This document shows, in pieces, positions 35,201 through 45,424 of a DNA stretch of 64,000 nt. Both the position numbers and the translations under genes were made by a program. Numbering within the stretch: the first letter of the stretch is position 1; each line of letters begins with the position of its first letter. Location of the stretch: assembly GCF_032062135.1 (NCBI RefSeq), contig NC_092859.1, forward strand, positions 132,136,518 to 132,200,517, in the 5' to 3' direction. Under the pieces are notes generated by a model. The model had not been told where the DNA came from. It worked only from the letters and a program-made list of their open reading frames with translations, and searched no databases. Origin of the DNA: Pyxicephalus adspersus. Lineage: Eukaryota; Chordata; Amphibia; Anura; Pyxicephalidae.

Positions 35201-38200
35201 ATAAAGGCCAGTGTGTTTGATGGTTAAAATAAAGTTAAAATAATCAACCAGATGTGGAACTAAAATGGAGCTAAAGGTCTTATAGTACACATTAGAGAAA
35301 CCATCTCGGCCAGGGACGCTTCCCATTTTGAGCAATTTAAGAACTATCACCATTTCCTCAGTTGTGAAGGGCTTCTCCAAAATTTTTTGTGCTTGGGCTT
35401 TAATTTAGTTAGGTTGACCCTTTGGAGAAAGGAGTCAGCACCTTTGTGGGGACCTGAATCTGATGAGCTATATAAATTTTTATAGAAGACTTCAAAAGCA
35501 CATAAGATTTTTTCAGGGTTTTGTGTCAGCCTTACCATCGCTAAGTTTAATTTTAGGAAGGGAGTAAATTTTGAACCTGGGATTCAATTTATTACCTAAA
35601 CGTCATCCTGGTTTTTCACCCCAAAGGAAGAATTTATGTGAGGTCCATTGCAAGGATTTCTTTGCTCTAGTGGTTAGAAGGAGATTAAGTTCCACACGCA
35701 AGGCTTCCAACTGTGATTTAAGGCCAATTTGGGTCTCTTTTGTGTTCCAATTGTAATTTATTATAGTCTTTGATTTTATCCTCAATGAGTTTATTTCGTG
35801 TTTTCTTACATGTTGAACCCATTCTAATGAGTTTGTCTCTAATGTACGCCTTGTGGGCCTCCTAATTAATAGCTGGTGATGTATCACCAGGATTATTAAA
35901 CTGAAAAAACCCTGTAAAAGACCTTCAAATTCCGCCTGAGTAACAGGATCGGAGAGTAGACTTTCATTAAGCCTTTCATCTAAACTCGGGTTGATTCCCT
36001 TTTTGTTCTATTAGGTATACAACAAGAGGATCATGATCAGACCACAGAGTGGACAAAATGCGAGCTCTTTGCACAACTGGTATCACTTGTGATTGCATAA
36101 AAACATGATCAATGCGAGAATATTGATTATAGGCTGCCAAATAGTATGTATAATCTTTGGTTGAGGGTTTAATTTCGCTTCAAATATCAAATTGTTTCAA
36201 AAGAAGAGAGAGGCCATGACTCTTTTTCATGGGTTTCTATATCTGGTTGAGCTTTTTTTGTTTAGTATGTGGTCCAAAGCTAAATTAGAATCACCTAATA
36301 AAAAAGGAGAACCCTTAATCCTGGGACATATCTCATCCAGCAAAGCATGAAAGGAAGCAACTTTTCCCTCATCCGGAGTATAGTAGGTGACCACAGAAAT
36401 TAATTGGTTCCCAACATTTCCAAATACCAATAGGAATCTGCCCCCTGGGTCCTGAATGAGCTCCGGAGGTGAAAAATTTAAACTTTTTCTAAAACACAGT
36501 AAGACCCCACATTTCTTTTTGTCAGAGTTTGCATTATAAAATATGGGGTAATTCTTATGAATGTATCTTGGGATGGAATTATTGGAAAAATTTGGATAAT
36601 CCAAAATTAGGTAACCTTCAGAGTGTTGTAATAATAAAAAGCTTTAGATCTTTTGATCGGGGAGTTAAGCCCTGAGACATTATGTGAGAGAACTACTAGT
36701 TTGGGAGAGGTACCTGAATCATGAGTTAAATTAGCCAACATTGAGTCCTGGGTTGAATTGCGCTGTTTCAGGGAGATCACTGATACAGAAGTCTTCAAAA
36801 AAGCATGAAAGGGAGAAGAGGAAGGAGTAAAAGACACAGAGGAGAACACAAAAAGAAAAAAAAAACATTGAAAAAAAGTTGCAATTTTGATTGCTCAAAG
36901 AAGCGGAAAAGAGTGGGTTGTCCCCCAACCCCCGGGAAGAAATATGTCCCAGCCGTCGAGGAGAAATGGTATTCCCCATAGACTGAGGGCATGAGTAACC
37001 CGTCTAGCTCTCACAGCTCTTAAGATCAACTGAAAAAAAATGGGTATAAAACTATAAAGCAAATAAAATATCAACCTTAAAACCACCAAAAAAAACAAAA
37101 GTTAAAAAAGAAGTGCAAATAAACTAATAAAAATCAAGGACTATCAACTAGTAGGTAGGTAACCATAGGACTGCATCGTGTCAGTCATACTAAGGCACTT
37201 AATAACCTCCAACAGGCGACAAATATCAAAAACCTAGAAATGGCCTCAAGGTATCTTCTATAGGTGCTTTACAATTGATCTCACTTGTGCCAAAGTGGGT
37301 ATAGTGTAGTTGGAGCTCCTTCCTCTGATGTGGACGGGGTGTCCCTTTTTGGAATGAGATCCAGATCTTCAAGAAGCCGTTCACCCTCAGCAAAGGAAGA
37401 GAAAGAAACATTTTTCCTTGAACTTGAAAAATTAATTTGAGAGGGAACGCCCATCCATATTTAATCTTATGGTTGATGAGAGCCTGTATAAGAGGTTTGA
37501 GAGCCCTTCTGCGTTAAATCACGAGCGGTGTCAAATCTGAAAAATTTTGAATCTGGTGGCCTTCCATCTCATAAATTTCAGGACCCCTTGTAACTTTCAA
37601 TAGCGCTTCTTTGGTCGTATAAGAATGGGGTTTAACAATCACATCTCTTGGGGTACAATCCAGTTTAGGTGCTACTAGGGCCCTGTGTGCTCTATCAGGT
37701 TCAAAGTGGGAATCAAGTAAATCAGGTAGTAAAGCTTGTAGAAATCTCTTTGTGGCTTCTGTTACATCATTCACAGATTCCTGTGAGACCCCTGATACAA
37801 AATCTATTTTCTAGATTATCAATTTTAAGTTGCAGATCTTCTATTTGGTTGTTTAGTACTGAAAGTTTTTTGGGCATCTGGGAAATCCTTGAGATTGTCT
37901 CATCCACCTTTTTCTCAAACACATCAATTCTGGTGCCCAGAATCTGTATATCTTGCCTCAGCTCAGAGGTAATGGTGACTGTGACTTTGGCTAGTTCTGT
38001 TTGTAGAAGTGAAGCCAAATGTGAAAAAATCTACTTTCTTGTAATGGAAATGGTGGAGATGGAGCTGGTACAGGGGTATCTTGAGATAAGATTCTGAATC
38101 TGGAGCCAGTGGCCTTGGATAATGTTAGGGGGCTGTGGGGTTCAATATCTTCCCCGTGGTGAAATGGAGAGCCGGGGCCTGGTGATGCTGGTAGGGCCTT

Positions 38201-41200
38201 ATGAGGAGGCTGAGATGGCCTGTGATCTGGAGAGATTTGATCCGCTTGGGTGCTGGCCAGAAAAGATTGAGGGAATGCATCCTCCCACCCTCTATCCATG
38301 GAGCCCATACTCCTACCTTGCTCAGCTCTCTGTTTTTCTTGTGTGGCAGAGTGTGCAGCTATGTGATCTTCTCATGGGGTTGCCATCTTAAGAACCACCC
38401 GTGTGGCTTGAGATCATGGAATGGGATCTTTAGCTTTGGTCCCGAACTTCCCCACTATCTTAAATCCATGCAGGGCAGAATCCAGATGCTGGCAGTACTC
38501 TTCTGTAGTGTTGCTGCCGCTTCCCGCTGCTGAAAGAGCTGGTAAAGAAACTGGAGGCGTGCCGAACAGTCTAGGCATCTACCTCCATGGATGCTGGCGC
38601 ATGCTTTTTGGATTGCAAAGTATAGATGGACATTTGCATTTAACCTCATAATAACCATGGGCAAAGGGGTTATAAAGGGAGCATTAGATCACAATTTATT
38701 GGCACTCACAGCATTGGAGTGAGTTAGACACAGGCCCTAAATTTTAAATAGGGTCAAAAGACACAGTAACATGCTAAAAGTAAAAGGGCTGAAGGGTACT
38801 TGCATTAGGTTACATGTTTCTTAAGTCCCACTCTTCAGTGGTGTGTTTTGGGGGACTATCTATGCAACTTTCCCCCCTTTTCACATATCATTTACTTGTA
38901 GCCCCTGTTCACCCCCAATACTCAGCTAGCAATCATTTTAGGTGTGGAAGCTTCTCAGTTTGAACACAAGCACAGCCTCATGTAGCACTACCCCAGCAAC
39001 CATAGGGAAGATGGTGACAGGCTACATCTGCGAAGCCAAGTAATAAGCTCAGCTCCACTTCTCTGACACATGGGCAGCTGAACAGGAGATTCTGCGGAAA
39101 GCCAGCAAAAGACATGCCTGCCAGTCCTGGAAAGAGGTGCAGTACAGATAAGTAGAGAGATACCATGGCGTTTTGCTGGGTTTGAGGTTTATTGTTGGGT
39201 TAAACTTTCTCTTTTTACCATCCTTATCACTTTAACCTTTCATTATACACCATTATATAAATCTGAAATCATACTTTATAATCCATTTTATTATTTTTTT
39301 TTTACTTACCTTGAGTAAGAAGTTCTCTCTACCCACAGCACCAACCGTGTTGGTGTAGTTGATAAACAATACATTTCCTTCAGTAGCTGCATAAAATTCA
39401 TACATATGAATATCTCCAAACCTCCTCAGAAATTCACCCCACACATCAGTCCGTAAACCATTTCCAATGGCCATCCTCACATTATGAGATGCATCATCAT
39501 CCGTCTGGGGGACAATATAAGAAATTACATTTAAGTGAATAGAACAGAAAAGCACATGTATACTGTGTAATAAGTTGTGAGTTCTGTTATTAGTTTTTAA
39601 AAACAAAAGATGTATATGATATATCTGTAGAATGTCGGTCTAGGAACTATCCTATTCACCCTGGGGATTAGTAAGGATATTTCTCTTGTGGGAGCATAGA
39701 GAACTATGCTTTATAAGAGGTTTATTTTTTCTTTCCTCTGGAACAACTGCAGATTTAGGGTTACAAAAATACAATTGTTATATTAATTTATGTACTTCTT
39801 TGTAGGGTAATTTGACGTTTAATTTTGCCTGTCTATATACCTATGTCTGAATTACACCTGCGTGGTGATATGCATTGCAATAGCACTATGTGTGTTAGTG
39901 CATTATGGTGCCATATATTCTGGATTGCACTCGACAATACATAGTAACAAAATTCTGTGCATTGTGGCATTGGGAAAGATAGTGCAGGTTAATTTTGGAT
40001 TAGGTGTGGTGTGATGACAGTTTACTTAATTTGAGCAGAACAAACCTTAATACAATGCATGTTAATGTGCTAACACAATGCACCTCAGTGGAAAGATATA
40101 GGTGGGCCCTTACCCAGACTCAGCCACAGACAGCTTGTTTTTAGTATGGAAATGCTTATCTAACATCCTAGATGGACTTCCAGAGTTTTCAAGTGCTGAC
40201 GCTGAAATGGAGAAGTCATTTCCTCTCCATACACATTATCAGCAATTTAGGGTGAAAACAGTCTCATCTGGCTGTCATGTTAAACAAGCACAGTATATTT
40301 ACTGGCTAAAATGTAAATACTTTACAGGTACATTCCAGTGATACAGTGCAGCAGATCAACAGGTACCTTAGGACAATTGCAAAGGTATCGCAGTACTTCT
40401 CCAATATATTGTATAACAGTCACATTATACTTCCTGCAATCATCCCAGAACTGACTGGCCGAAAACTTCTTACGCAAAACTAGAGTGGCACCTGAGAACA
40501 ATAAGAATAAATAAACACAAGAACAGGAGCATAAGTGTATACAAAATCACTGCTATAATTTATATAGTATGTAAAAAAGTAATATTAGTAATAAACATAT
40601 AGTTCATCTGTCACAAAACACTAATGTGCTTGGGTTTTGATAGAAGCAGCCATTCCTATACTATCAGCTATACCTTAACTTGTATGCTATCTATTAGATA
40701 GTAAAAAGCCACTCTCATCAAAACTATCTGACACAGGTGTTTTGTTTGGATATAGAATTCCACCAAACAAAAACTGTTGTACTTTATGGTGAAAATTATA
40801 ATAATGATTTCAGCAAGACATTTACTAATAGTTCTGCCGTCTACTGGACTATCTCCTCTTCCCAATATAATACAATTGATGACAGCAGGCAATACCTCCA
40901 AAGTTACTGCTGGGGGAAGATTTCTAGTTAAAAAGGGTGTTTAAAGGCCCCTACAGATGATAGATGTCAGATGATCGTGCTAGAAACAATATTTTCAAAT
41001 TATTTCCAGTGACAGATGAATGAACGTTCTGCTCAATGGACAGGGGAGTTTCACCCAGCTGTGTTCCCCCCTATTGGAATGCACAGGGATCATTCCCGAT
41101 TGGTTGTTCAACAATCTAGACGTGACAGATTAATAAACTATCTTGGGGGAAGACTGTACACTTTTTAGATTTTTACTCAAGATGATCTTGAGTGTTCAAC

Positions 41201-44200
41201 ATCTTGGTCAAGAATCATCTGAAGCGTGTACATAGTTTAAGAGTAGGTAATCCCAGACATTCTATTCAAATACTGCATTTGCTATTTAAACACATTGGTG
41301 TTTTTGCCTTTGAAAAGCAGACACATTTACCTTGGAATAGCTAACCAAATACAAATGTATACATTTGTTTAGTAAAAGCAGCATTTAACAAGAAAAGTCT
41401 GTGTTTGACCTGAATTGCCTGCAGTCCAAATGCATCTGAAAAGGAAAAGGTGCATATAAAGAACTACAGCATAAAGCAATGCACGTCAAACACAGCCATG
41501 TCCTCTGCTCAGTGAAAATCAAAAGGATTTTTATGACCAGTTTAATAAGTGTCCCAAGTAACAGAGTGCAGAATAACTTCCAATAGTTGAACAACTTACA
41601 CAATGAATGGAAGATTTACATAGAAATTTGTTTTTTTTTTTTTTTTAAATTTACCAAATTTACTTTACCATGCAACTGAAAGCAACCCTCACTCCCAGAA
41701 GCATCCCCAAAAAAGTTCTGGATGGACTTCAAAACATCTTCTAAATTGCAGAAACAAGTCCAGCTGAATGTGACTAACTACTACTAGATATACAATGACC
41801 TGGATAAATGAGAACTTTTCACAGTTTGAATACAGATATAAACAGAATGCCTTTTAAAAAAGGCCAACATAAGTTATATAGTGGGCAGTTATGGGCATAA
41901 TTTTTAAGTAGTTAATGTGACTTTTATCAAGCAATTACTATTGGTAACTCAACCACTGTCATTTAAAACTCATGTACCAGAAAGCTTCACCTATGCCTAA
42001 GGCTACATACACACATCAGATGATTCTCGTCCGATATTCCTTGCAGGGCTAGAGAATCGTAACAGGGTGCCGCTCTGTTGTTCTCCTCCCTCCCTCCCCT
42101 TGCTAAACAGCAGAACGGCACTGTATGTACAGCACTTGTTCAGTCTTTGTCATTGGAAAGGATTGTGAAAGATCCTTTCCAATGGCAATTATTGAACGTG
42201 TGTACACAGTTGTTATGCTGCCAGTATAAAGGTCAATCTCTCACTAAGAACGAGCACCAATAGGTCTGCTTGCCATAGCCAATATTACACAATGTTGGGG
42301 TGCACCATAACATTTTCTAAATGTGCAGTGAACACAGAGCCATTTTTTGACCATTTTTGGTGCTCCAAGCAAGACACCACTGGTGTTCCACCCTCCACAT
42401 GAGCCATCAAGATTAGGGGTTGTGCTAAAGCGCCTTTGTTGTTTTTCCTTGAAAATGTATGTATTGCAAGCGCTTGAAAAAAAAAAACACTTGCATAACT
42501 GTGAAAAGTGGTTCAATTCAACTCTATAAAGGTGGCAAGTCACTCCTTGACTCTGCATGTAATATATAAAACTATTTAGGGGATAAATATTCTATTTTTG
42601 CTAGTAGTTACCACACTGTAGTAAAATACTGGTATATAGACTCAAAAGCATTTTACACAAAACATTTTCAACAAAACGCAATAAAGGCTTTAAAGGTCTA
42701 TTAACGTGTGCACAGACCTTTGCTGTAATCCTGCTGAACCGCACATAGGGCTCTATTTAAAAACAGGCAATCAGACATTCCTCATGTTTCCTCAAACATT
42801 CCCTCGTGGGAAGCTCCCAGATCTATGTGTTTCAATGGCAGTAATTGTTTCCCACCAGCTAATGTTTGAGGGAATGTCAGATTCTATGTTTTATAAATAG
42901 AGCCCATAGTTTTTCTCAGACAGTCCAAAAGTCCAGTTTATAAAAATTTTTATAACAAGGAAAATTGTTGAAAGTAAACACTGAAAATGTTTGATTTTTT
43001 TCTGTATTTCTACATACAATTGGAGTCAGGGAATCTTTAAGCCTTAGAACAGAAAATATTACCTTTCGATATGCATCCATGGACTCCTATCAGCATAGCT
43101 GAGCTATGGTACAATGGAAGAGTAACGTAGATGATATCTCTGGGTCTAATATGACAGATATCAAAAAAGCTAGTGCCCAGTATGATGCGATTGTGATTTA
43201 TAATAGCTGCCTTTGGAAGCCCTGTTGACAAAAAAGTGATTGATTAGCTAAAAATAGAAAGTGTTTATAACCAAAAAGTTTTTTTTTATTTAGTTTTGGA
43301 TAGGGTAGGGAAAAATTAAAGTTACAGTCAGTTTATTTTATTTCTGCCTGTTCTGTTGGTAAGATTTCCTTTGCATACTGTTCTGGAGATGCAACAAGTG
43401 AAAGTCAATCTTTCCAAAGTAAGGTGATGACTTTCGTAGAGATGGTGAATGTAATCAGAGGCAGCAATAAAAACCACACAGGAGTTTAAACTTTCACAGG
43501 TCTATCCAAAACTTTAAAAAAAAGTTTGATACATTTTAAAAAGAAGTGTAGATACATTTTAAATTATGTAACCTGATTGCAGAAAAAAATAGTTTTTAAT
43601 CCAGTTTTGTGTTCTGCTTGGCAAAATTCTATTGTATTTGGCCATACTTGAACACAACTGAAGAATGATTTAATAGGGCACCGATACTGTTGTTAGATGA
43701 TGACTGAATACACATTCATCCTTACCTGTTTGCAGATCACAGTTGAAAAGATGACCAGACTACAGCAAACTTGCTGAACAATGACACTTATTAAATAAAT
43801 GACTAGAGGGTATAGTCCTACAGTTGGTGGAAAAGGAGCCCTGGCAGGATCATCTGGATTGGTTTTCTGATATCATGGGAACCTGATTTACCATCCATAA
43901 GTTTTAATTTTACTCATGTTTATCATCACAACTCGTTTTTATCAACAGAACTTGTTTAGTTTGGTAGGTTAGGTCATATGAGCCGTGGAAGGGAACGGTG
44001 CCAGGTTCAAGGATGAAATATAATACAGCTGGGTTTTGTACAGCTTTACTAGCATGTGCTCTGGGAGATGTAACTAAATAATACAGTGGGTCTTATTTAT
44101 TAAAACTCTCCAAGGCTGGAGAAGATACACTTTCATCAGTGAAGCTGGGTCATCCAGCAAACAAAGAATGGATCTGATCCAGGATTGAAAAAAAATGCTA

Positions 44201-45424
44201 ACAAACAGCAAATGACTTTTAAGAAATCCATAACAGGTTTGCTGGATCACCCAGCTTATCCTCTCGAGTTTAGGAGAGCTTTACAAAATCAGGCCCAATG
44301 TTCTGAAGGAAAACTACATACATCTCTACATCTTAAACCTTTACACCAGCAAATGAATTATATTGTGGATATTCTTTCTCAACTTTTATCTCTGTGACAC
44401 CATGGGAGGCAGATTTATAAAGAAGTGGCAATCAGGTAACAGATTGCCACTGCTTTGTTCACCTATTTTGATTGCCACTTTTATAATGACAAATGTATAA
44501 ATGGACAATCAGATTTTACAATGGTGATACGATAATTCCCCTAAATTAGCGATCAGAAGCTCAACTACCTTGATTGTTTAAATTATTCCCAATGTTCTAA
44601 ATTGCAGCCCATTCATTTCATTGAAATTCACGATCACTAATTTTGATAAGTATCATTCCTGGCAAAATTGGTGCTGGCTTTATAAATTACCACCTATGGA
44701 CACATAATTAGGGGAGAACAAGGAGTCCCAAAGTCGGAGAGGATGAAAGTGAAATATGAAAATCCAGAGTTTCCAGCCATTCCTCACATTTAGTGGATTT
44801 TTTTGTGTCTGTGAGACCACTTCCCAATACGGTCTCTGGAACAGGAAAAGGTCAAGTTCTGAAGTTCAAACATTGGGCCTGATTTATTCAAACTCTCCAA
44901 GTTTAGAGAAGATACACTTTTGTCAGAGAACCAGGGTGATCCAAAAAGCCTGTAATGGATCTGGTCCAGGATTGAAAACATTTGTTAACTAATAGCAAAT
45001 GATCCTAGGAAATTAATGCCAGGTTCACTACTAAAAGTGCTTCATCTCCATCTTTAGAAAGCTTTAATAAATCAGGCCCATTATGTGCAAAATGTTTTAT
45101 CTGTGGTGGAGATGTATGTTTACAGTAGATACTCAAAAGTAAAAAGACTTCAGCCATGTCAACAAAGGCTGTCAACAAAAGACTTCAGCCGTGACAACAG
45201 TTTTCAACTTTTACCTGTTGTTCCTGATGTGTAGATGTACATGGCAAGTGACTTTCCAGTGATAAAGGACCTTAGGGATTTGGGAACGGAGTCAGGCGAT
45301 GCAGCTTTAACTTTGTCCAGGAATGTCTCAGTCCCATCACTGACAGGTGTCTCTGAGACATAAAATACTTTTGCATTCTCTTTCTGGAGTTCTGGCATCA
45401 CTTCATCTATGGCATCCTTCAGCT
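23877..45424 (-). CDS. SLC27A2: SLC27A2 / FATP2, exons 2-10 (exon 1 outside window)
   Basis: Very-long-chain acyl-CoA synthetase and fatty-acid transport protein 2, an ANL-family enzyme of the ER and peroxisome that activates very-long-chain fatty acids and bile acids with ATP and CoA. Nine exons join cleanly into 461 residues; human FATP2 has 620, so about 160 residues (membrane segment and start) lie upstream. Visible motifs in order: the AMP-binding P-loop [14 protein letters not shown] (split by intron 2), [71 protein letters not shown], and the FATP signature [19 protein letters not shown]. Then ARPRFIRIQ and [13 protein letters not shown] with the hinge-downstream lysine region; the C-terminus KKIKL resembles human KTLKL. 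All junctions are GT-AG with matching phases and no in-frame stop, so the gene looks functional. SLC27A2 rather than other FATPs rests on overall sequence and on HDC as neighbour. Confidence 0.94.
24054..25747 (-). other. SLC27A2 intron 9 (part), no feature
   Basis: TA dinucleotide run near 24119-24133; otherwise unremarkable AT-rich intron. Confidence 0.45.
25748..26219. mobile_element. CAGGTAGTCC-ended DNA element, copy 2 (best ends)
   Basis: Left end CAAGTAGTCCCCGGGTTACA, right end inverted AAGGACTACCTG, each flanked by TA. It carries the internal segments of copies 1 and 3 in reverse order, so it is inverted relative to them. TA flanks plus CAGG...CCTG ends suggest a Tc1/mariner-Tigger-like non-autonomous element. 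Lies in SLC27A2 intron 9. Confidence 0.65.
26513..26643 (-). CDS. SLC27A2: SLC27A2 exon 9
   Basis: 131 nt: (N)[18 protein letters not shown] to [11 protein letters not shown]-terminal mobile domain of the ANL fold. Acceptor AAACAG, donor GTAAAA. Confidence 0.94.
26644..27959 (-). other. SLC27A2 intron 8 (part), no feature
   Basis: Unremarkable AT-rich intron with a short AATAAATAAATAATTAAA stretch near 27369. No exon or repeat family recognised. Confidence 0.45.
28034..28049 (+). promoter_or_regulatory. CTCF-binding motif, near-perfect
   Basis: CCACTAGGGGGCGCTG matches the vertebrate CTCF core (CCASYAGRKGGCRSY) at every informative position, with GGG upstream. A weaker partner, CCACTAGAGG, lies on the opposite strand at 28128-28137. 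In SLC27A2 intron 8. Motif match is direct; binding is inference. Confidence 0.6.
28250..29070. repeat. Unclassified complex element with hairpins
   Basis: Several nearby foldbacks: 28377-28420 (CAATCTGATTATCATACAA / TTGTATGACAATCGGATTAC), 28575-28612 (TTTCCATGCAAG / TTTTTGCATGGAAA) and 28752-28796 (TTTGTATTGGATTC / CCAATCCAATACAAA). A CpG-richer piece at 28670-28740 (GTGCGTGCGCCCGTCGACGG) stands out from the AT-rich surroundings. It looks like a composite transposon, but I cannot name it and both ends are unsure. Confidence 0.4.
29071..30083 (-). other. SLC27A2 intron 8 (part), no feature
   Basis: AT-rich with a purine-rich stretch at 29640-29712. No recognised element. Confidence 0.4.
30084..30181 (-). 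CDS. SLC27A2: SLC27A2 exon 8
   Basis: 98 nt: (R)[17 protein letters not shown] to VYGVPVP plus one base. Completes the FATP signature. Donor is CCAA|GTAAGG, giving Asn after VP where human has Asp. Acceptor TTTCAG. Confidence 0.94.
30742..30944. mobile_element. Foldback MITE (family A)
   Basis: Arms ACTTTCATCAGTGAACC and GGGTGATCCAGCAAATCTAG face CCAGGTATGCTGGATCACCC and AGCTTCACTGATGAAA, ending AATAAATCAAGCCC. The left terminus is degraded. Lies in SLC27A2 intron 7. Confidence 0.75.
31447..31612 (+). mobile_element. tRNA-headed SINE, 3' half
   Basis: TTAGGTTAATTGGCTTCCCA, ATGACATATGACTATGG, GACATTAGATTGTAAGCTC and ATTATGTTGGCGCCATATAT match the 3' half of the 20018 element. 5' truncated, in SLC27A2 intron 7. 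Confidence 0.6.
31796..31994 (-). CDS. SLC27A2: SLC27A2 exon 7
   Basis: 199 nt: [19 protein letters not shown] to [12 protein letters not shown] and two bases of Arg. The [10 protein letters not shown] and [10 protein letters not shown] motifs contact AMP in ANL enzymes. Acceptor TTCTAG, donor GTAAGT. Confidence 0.96.
32183..32252. repeat. (GATA)n microsatellite
   Basis: About 16 uninterrupted GATA units after one broken unit, followed by an (ATAC)n stretch to about 32270. In SLC27A2 intron 6; likely length-polymorphic. Confidence 0.9.
32316..32400 (+). repeat. Interspersed repeat B, sense copy
   Basis: CAGTGCTCCCCTCAGACCCT, TTTTAGCTGGGCACCTCC, then CAGTAACCAC...GTGGTTACTG. Homologous to 22687-22835. 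Short inverted TAACCAC/GTGGTTA. In SLC27A2 intron 6. Confidence 0.45.
32974..33064 (-). CDS. SLC27A2: SLC27A2 exon 6
   Basis: 91 nt: [20 protein letters not shown] then [10 protein letters not shown] and a split Gly. Acceptor TTAACAG, donor GTGTGT. Too short for a long-frame search; found by homology and phase. Confidence 0.92.
33385..33660 (-). mobile_element. LINE-like 3' UTR and tail
   Basis: The - strand ends AAAATTCAATAAAAATATTT, very like the 3' end of the L1/Tx1 copy at 18732-19780, after a pyrimidine-rich stretch (the + strand shows a purine tract at 33585-33655). It may be the detached 3' end of the LINE at 35225-38560. In SLC27A2 intron 5. Confidence 0.5.
33700..35222 (+). pseudogene. 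Decayed intronless gene of an uncharacterised, probably mobile, protein family
   Basis: Not a host gene I can name. Frame pieces from ATG 33987 give an N-terminal Cys cluster (CQC ... CYICGSF), then [37 protein letters not shown] and FCK. Next come [82 protein letters not shown] and [12 protein letters not shown] recall repeated uncharacterised proteins with the same motifs in insect and cnidarian genomes. Frame changes near 34105, 34480, 34637 and 35185, plus in-frame stops at about 34705 and 34720 (TGA where Arg is expected before LFIDSSK), kill it. The DSS and VDLK aspartates followed by a CxxC suggest an RNase H-like transposase core, but that is inference. The left end is not defined; the right end stops abruptly at LINE sequence. 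Confidence 0.6.
35225..38560 (-). mobile_element. L1/Tx1-type LINE, 5' part, decayed
   Basis: Reading the - strand: an ORF1-like region (38308-37514) with a coiled-coil block ([19 protein letters not shown]) and an RNA-binding domain ([23 protein letters not shown]). Next an endonuclease (36790-36230: [18 protein letters not shown], then [18 protein letters not shown] and [13 protein letters not shown]), then the start of the reverse transcriptase ([14 protein letters not shown]). The sequence stops at DYFNFIL at 35225; the rest of the RT and the C-terminal domain are missing. Frames are broken repeatedly. Losing the 3' half while keeping the 5' half is the reverse of normal LINE truncation. 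In SLC27A2 intron 5. Confidence 0.75.
38561..39309 (-). other. SLC27A2 intron 5 (part), no feature
   Basis: No recognised feature between the LINE 5' end and exon 5. Confidence 0.4.
39310..39504 (-). CDS. SLC27A2: SLC27A2 exon 5
   Basis: 195 nt, 65 codons in phase 0: [17 protein letters not shown] through [16 protein letters not shown] to ENFLLK. Carries the YEFYAATEG adenylate-binding motif of the FATP family. Acceptor CCCCCAG, donor GTAAGT. Confidence 0.96.
40367..40491 (-). CDS. SLC27A2: SLC27A2 exon 4
   Basis: 125 nt: [19 protein letters not shown] to [10 protein letters not shown]. Acceptor TTCTCAG, donor GTACCT. Ends in phase 0. Confidence 0.94.
40935..41245. mobile_element. Small DNA-transposon remnant (GTGTACATAG-ended)
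   Basis: Contains TATTTCCAGTGACAGATGAA, shared with 62873-62892, and ends in ATCATCTGAAGCGTGTACAT, an inverted partner of the GATGATAGATGTCAGATGATC start. Probably a diverged relative of the GTGTGTACGCAGC-ended MITEs. In SLC27A2 intron 3. Confidence 0.45.
42001..42217. mobile_element. PIF/Harbinger-like MITE, degraded copy
   Basis: Starts GGCTACATACACACATCAG and ends CGTGTGTACACAG. Shares AGGGTGCCGCTCTGTTGTTC, GGCACTGTATGTACAGCA and the GGAAAGGATTGTGAAAGATC hairpin with 20767-21097. In SLC27A2 intron 3. Confidence 0.65.
42748..42905. mobile_element. Foldback MITE (family C), 158 bp
   Basis: Inverted ends GGGCTCTATTTAAAAACAGG / TTATAAATAGAGCCC, and inner arms CAAACATTCCCTC / GAGGGAATGTCAGA. 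Flanked by ATA on both sides. In SLC27A2 intron 3; only copy seen here. Confidence 0.6.
43063..43221 (-). CDS. SLC27A2: SLC27A2 exon 3 (frame-neutral)
   Basis: 159 nt, phase 1 at both ends, 53 residues: [16 protein letters not shown] ... IGVHGCISK plus a split Gly. Completes the AMP-binding motif. Skipping it would keep the frame. Acceptor TCAACAG, donor GTAATA. Confidence 0.95.
43222..44087 (-). other. SLC27A2 intron 2 (part), no feature
   Basis: Nothing recognised. Confidence 0.4.
44088..44296. mobile_element. Foldback MITE (family A)
   Basis: GGGTCTTATTTATTAAAACT ... CAAAATCAGGCCC; arms TCCAAGGCTGGAGAAGATAC and GTGAAGCTGGGTCATCC against GGATCACCCAGCTTATCC. Partial loss of the right inner arm. 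In SLC27A2 intron 2. Confidence 0.8.
44875..45079. mobile_element. Foldback MITE (family A)
   Basis: Perfect outer ends GGGCCTGATTTATT / AATAAATCAGGCCC, flanked by ATT on both sides; inner arms more diverged. 136 bases from exon 2 of SLC27A2. Confidence 0.8.
45215..45424 (-). CDS. SLC27A2: SLC27A2 exon 2
   Basis: First exon of the gene inside the window: [20 protein letters not shown] ... [11 protein letters not shown] plus the first base of Gly. Acceptor TTAATCAG after a T-rich tract; donor GTAAAA. Starts in phase 1, which fits the human exon 1/2 junction. Confidence 0.93.
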
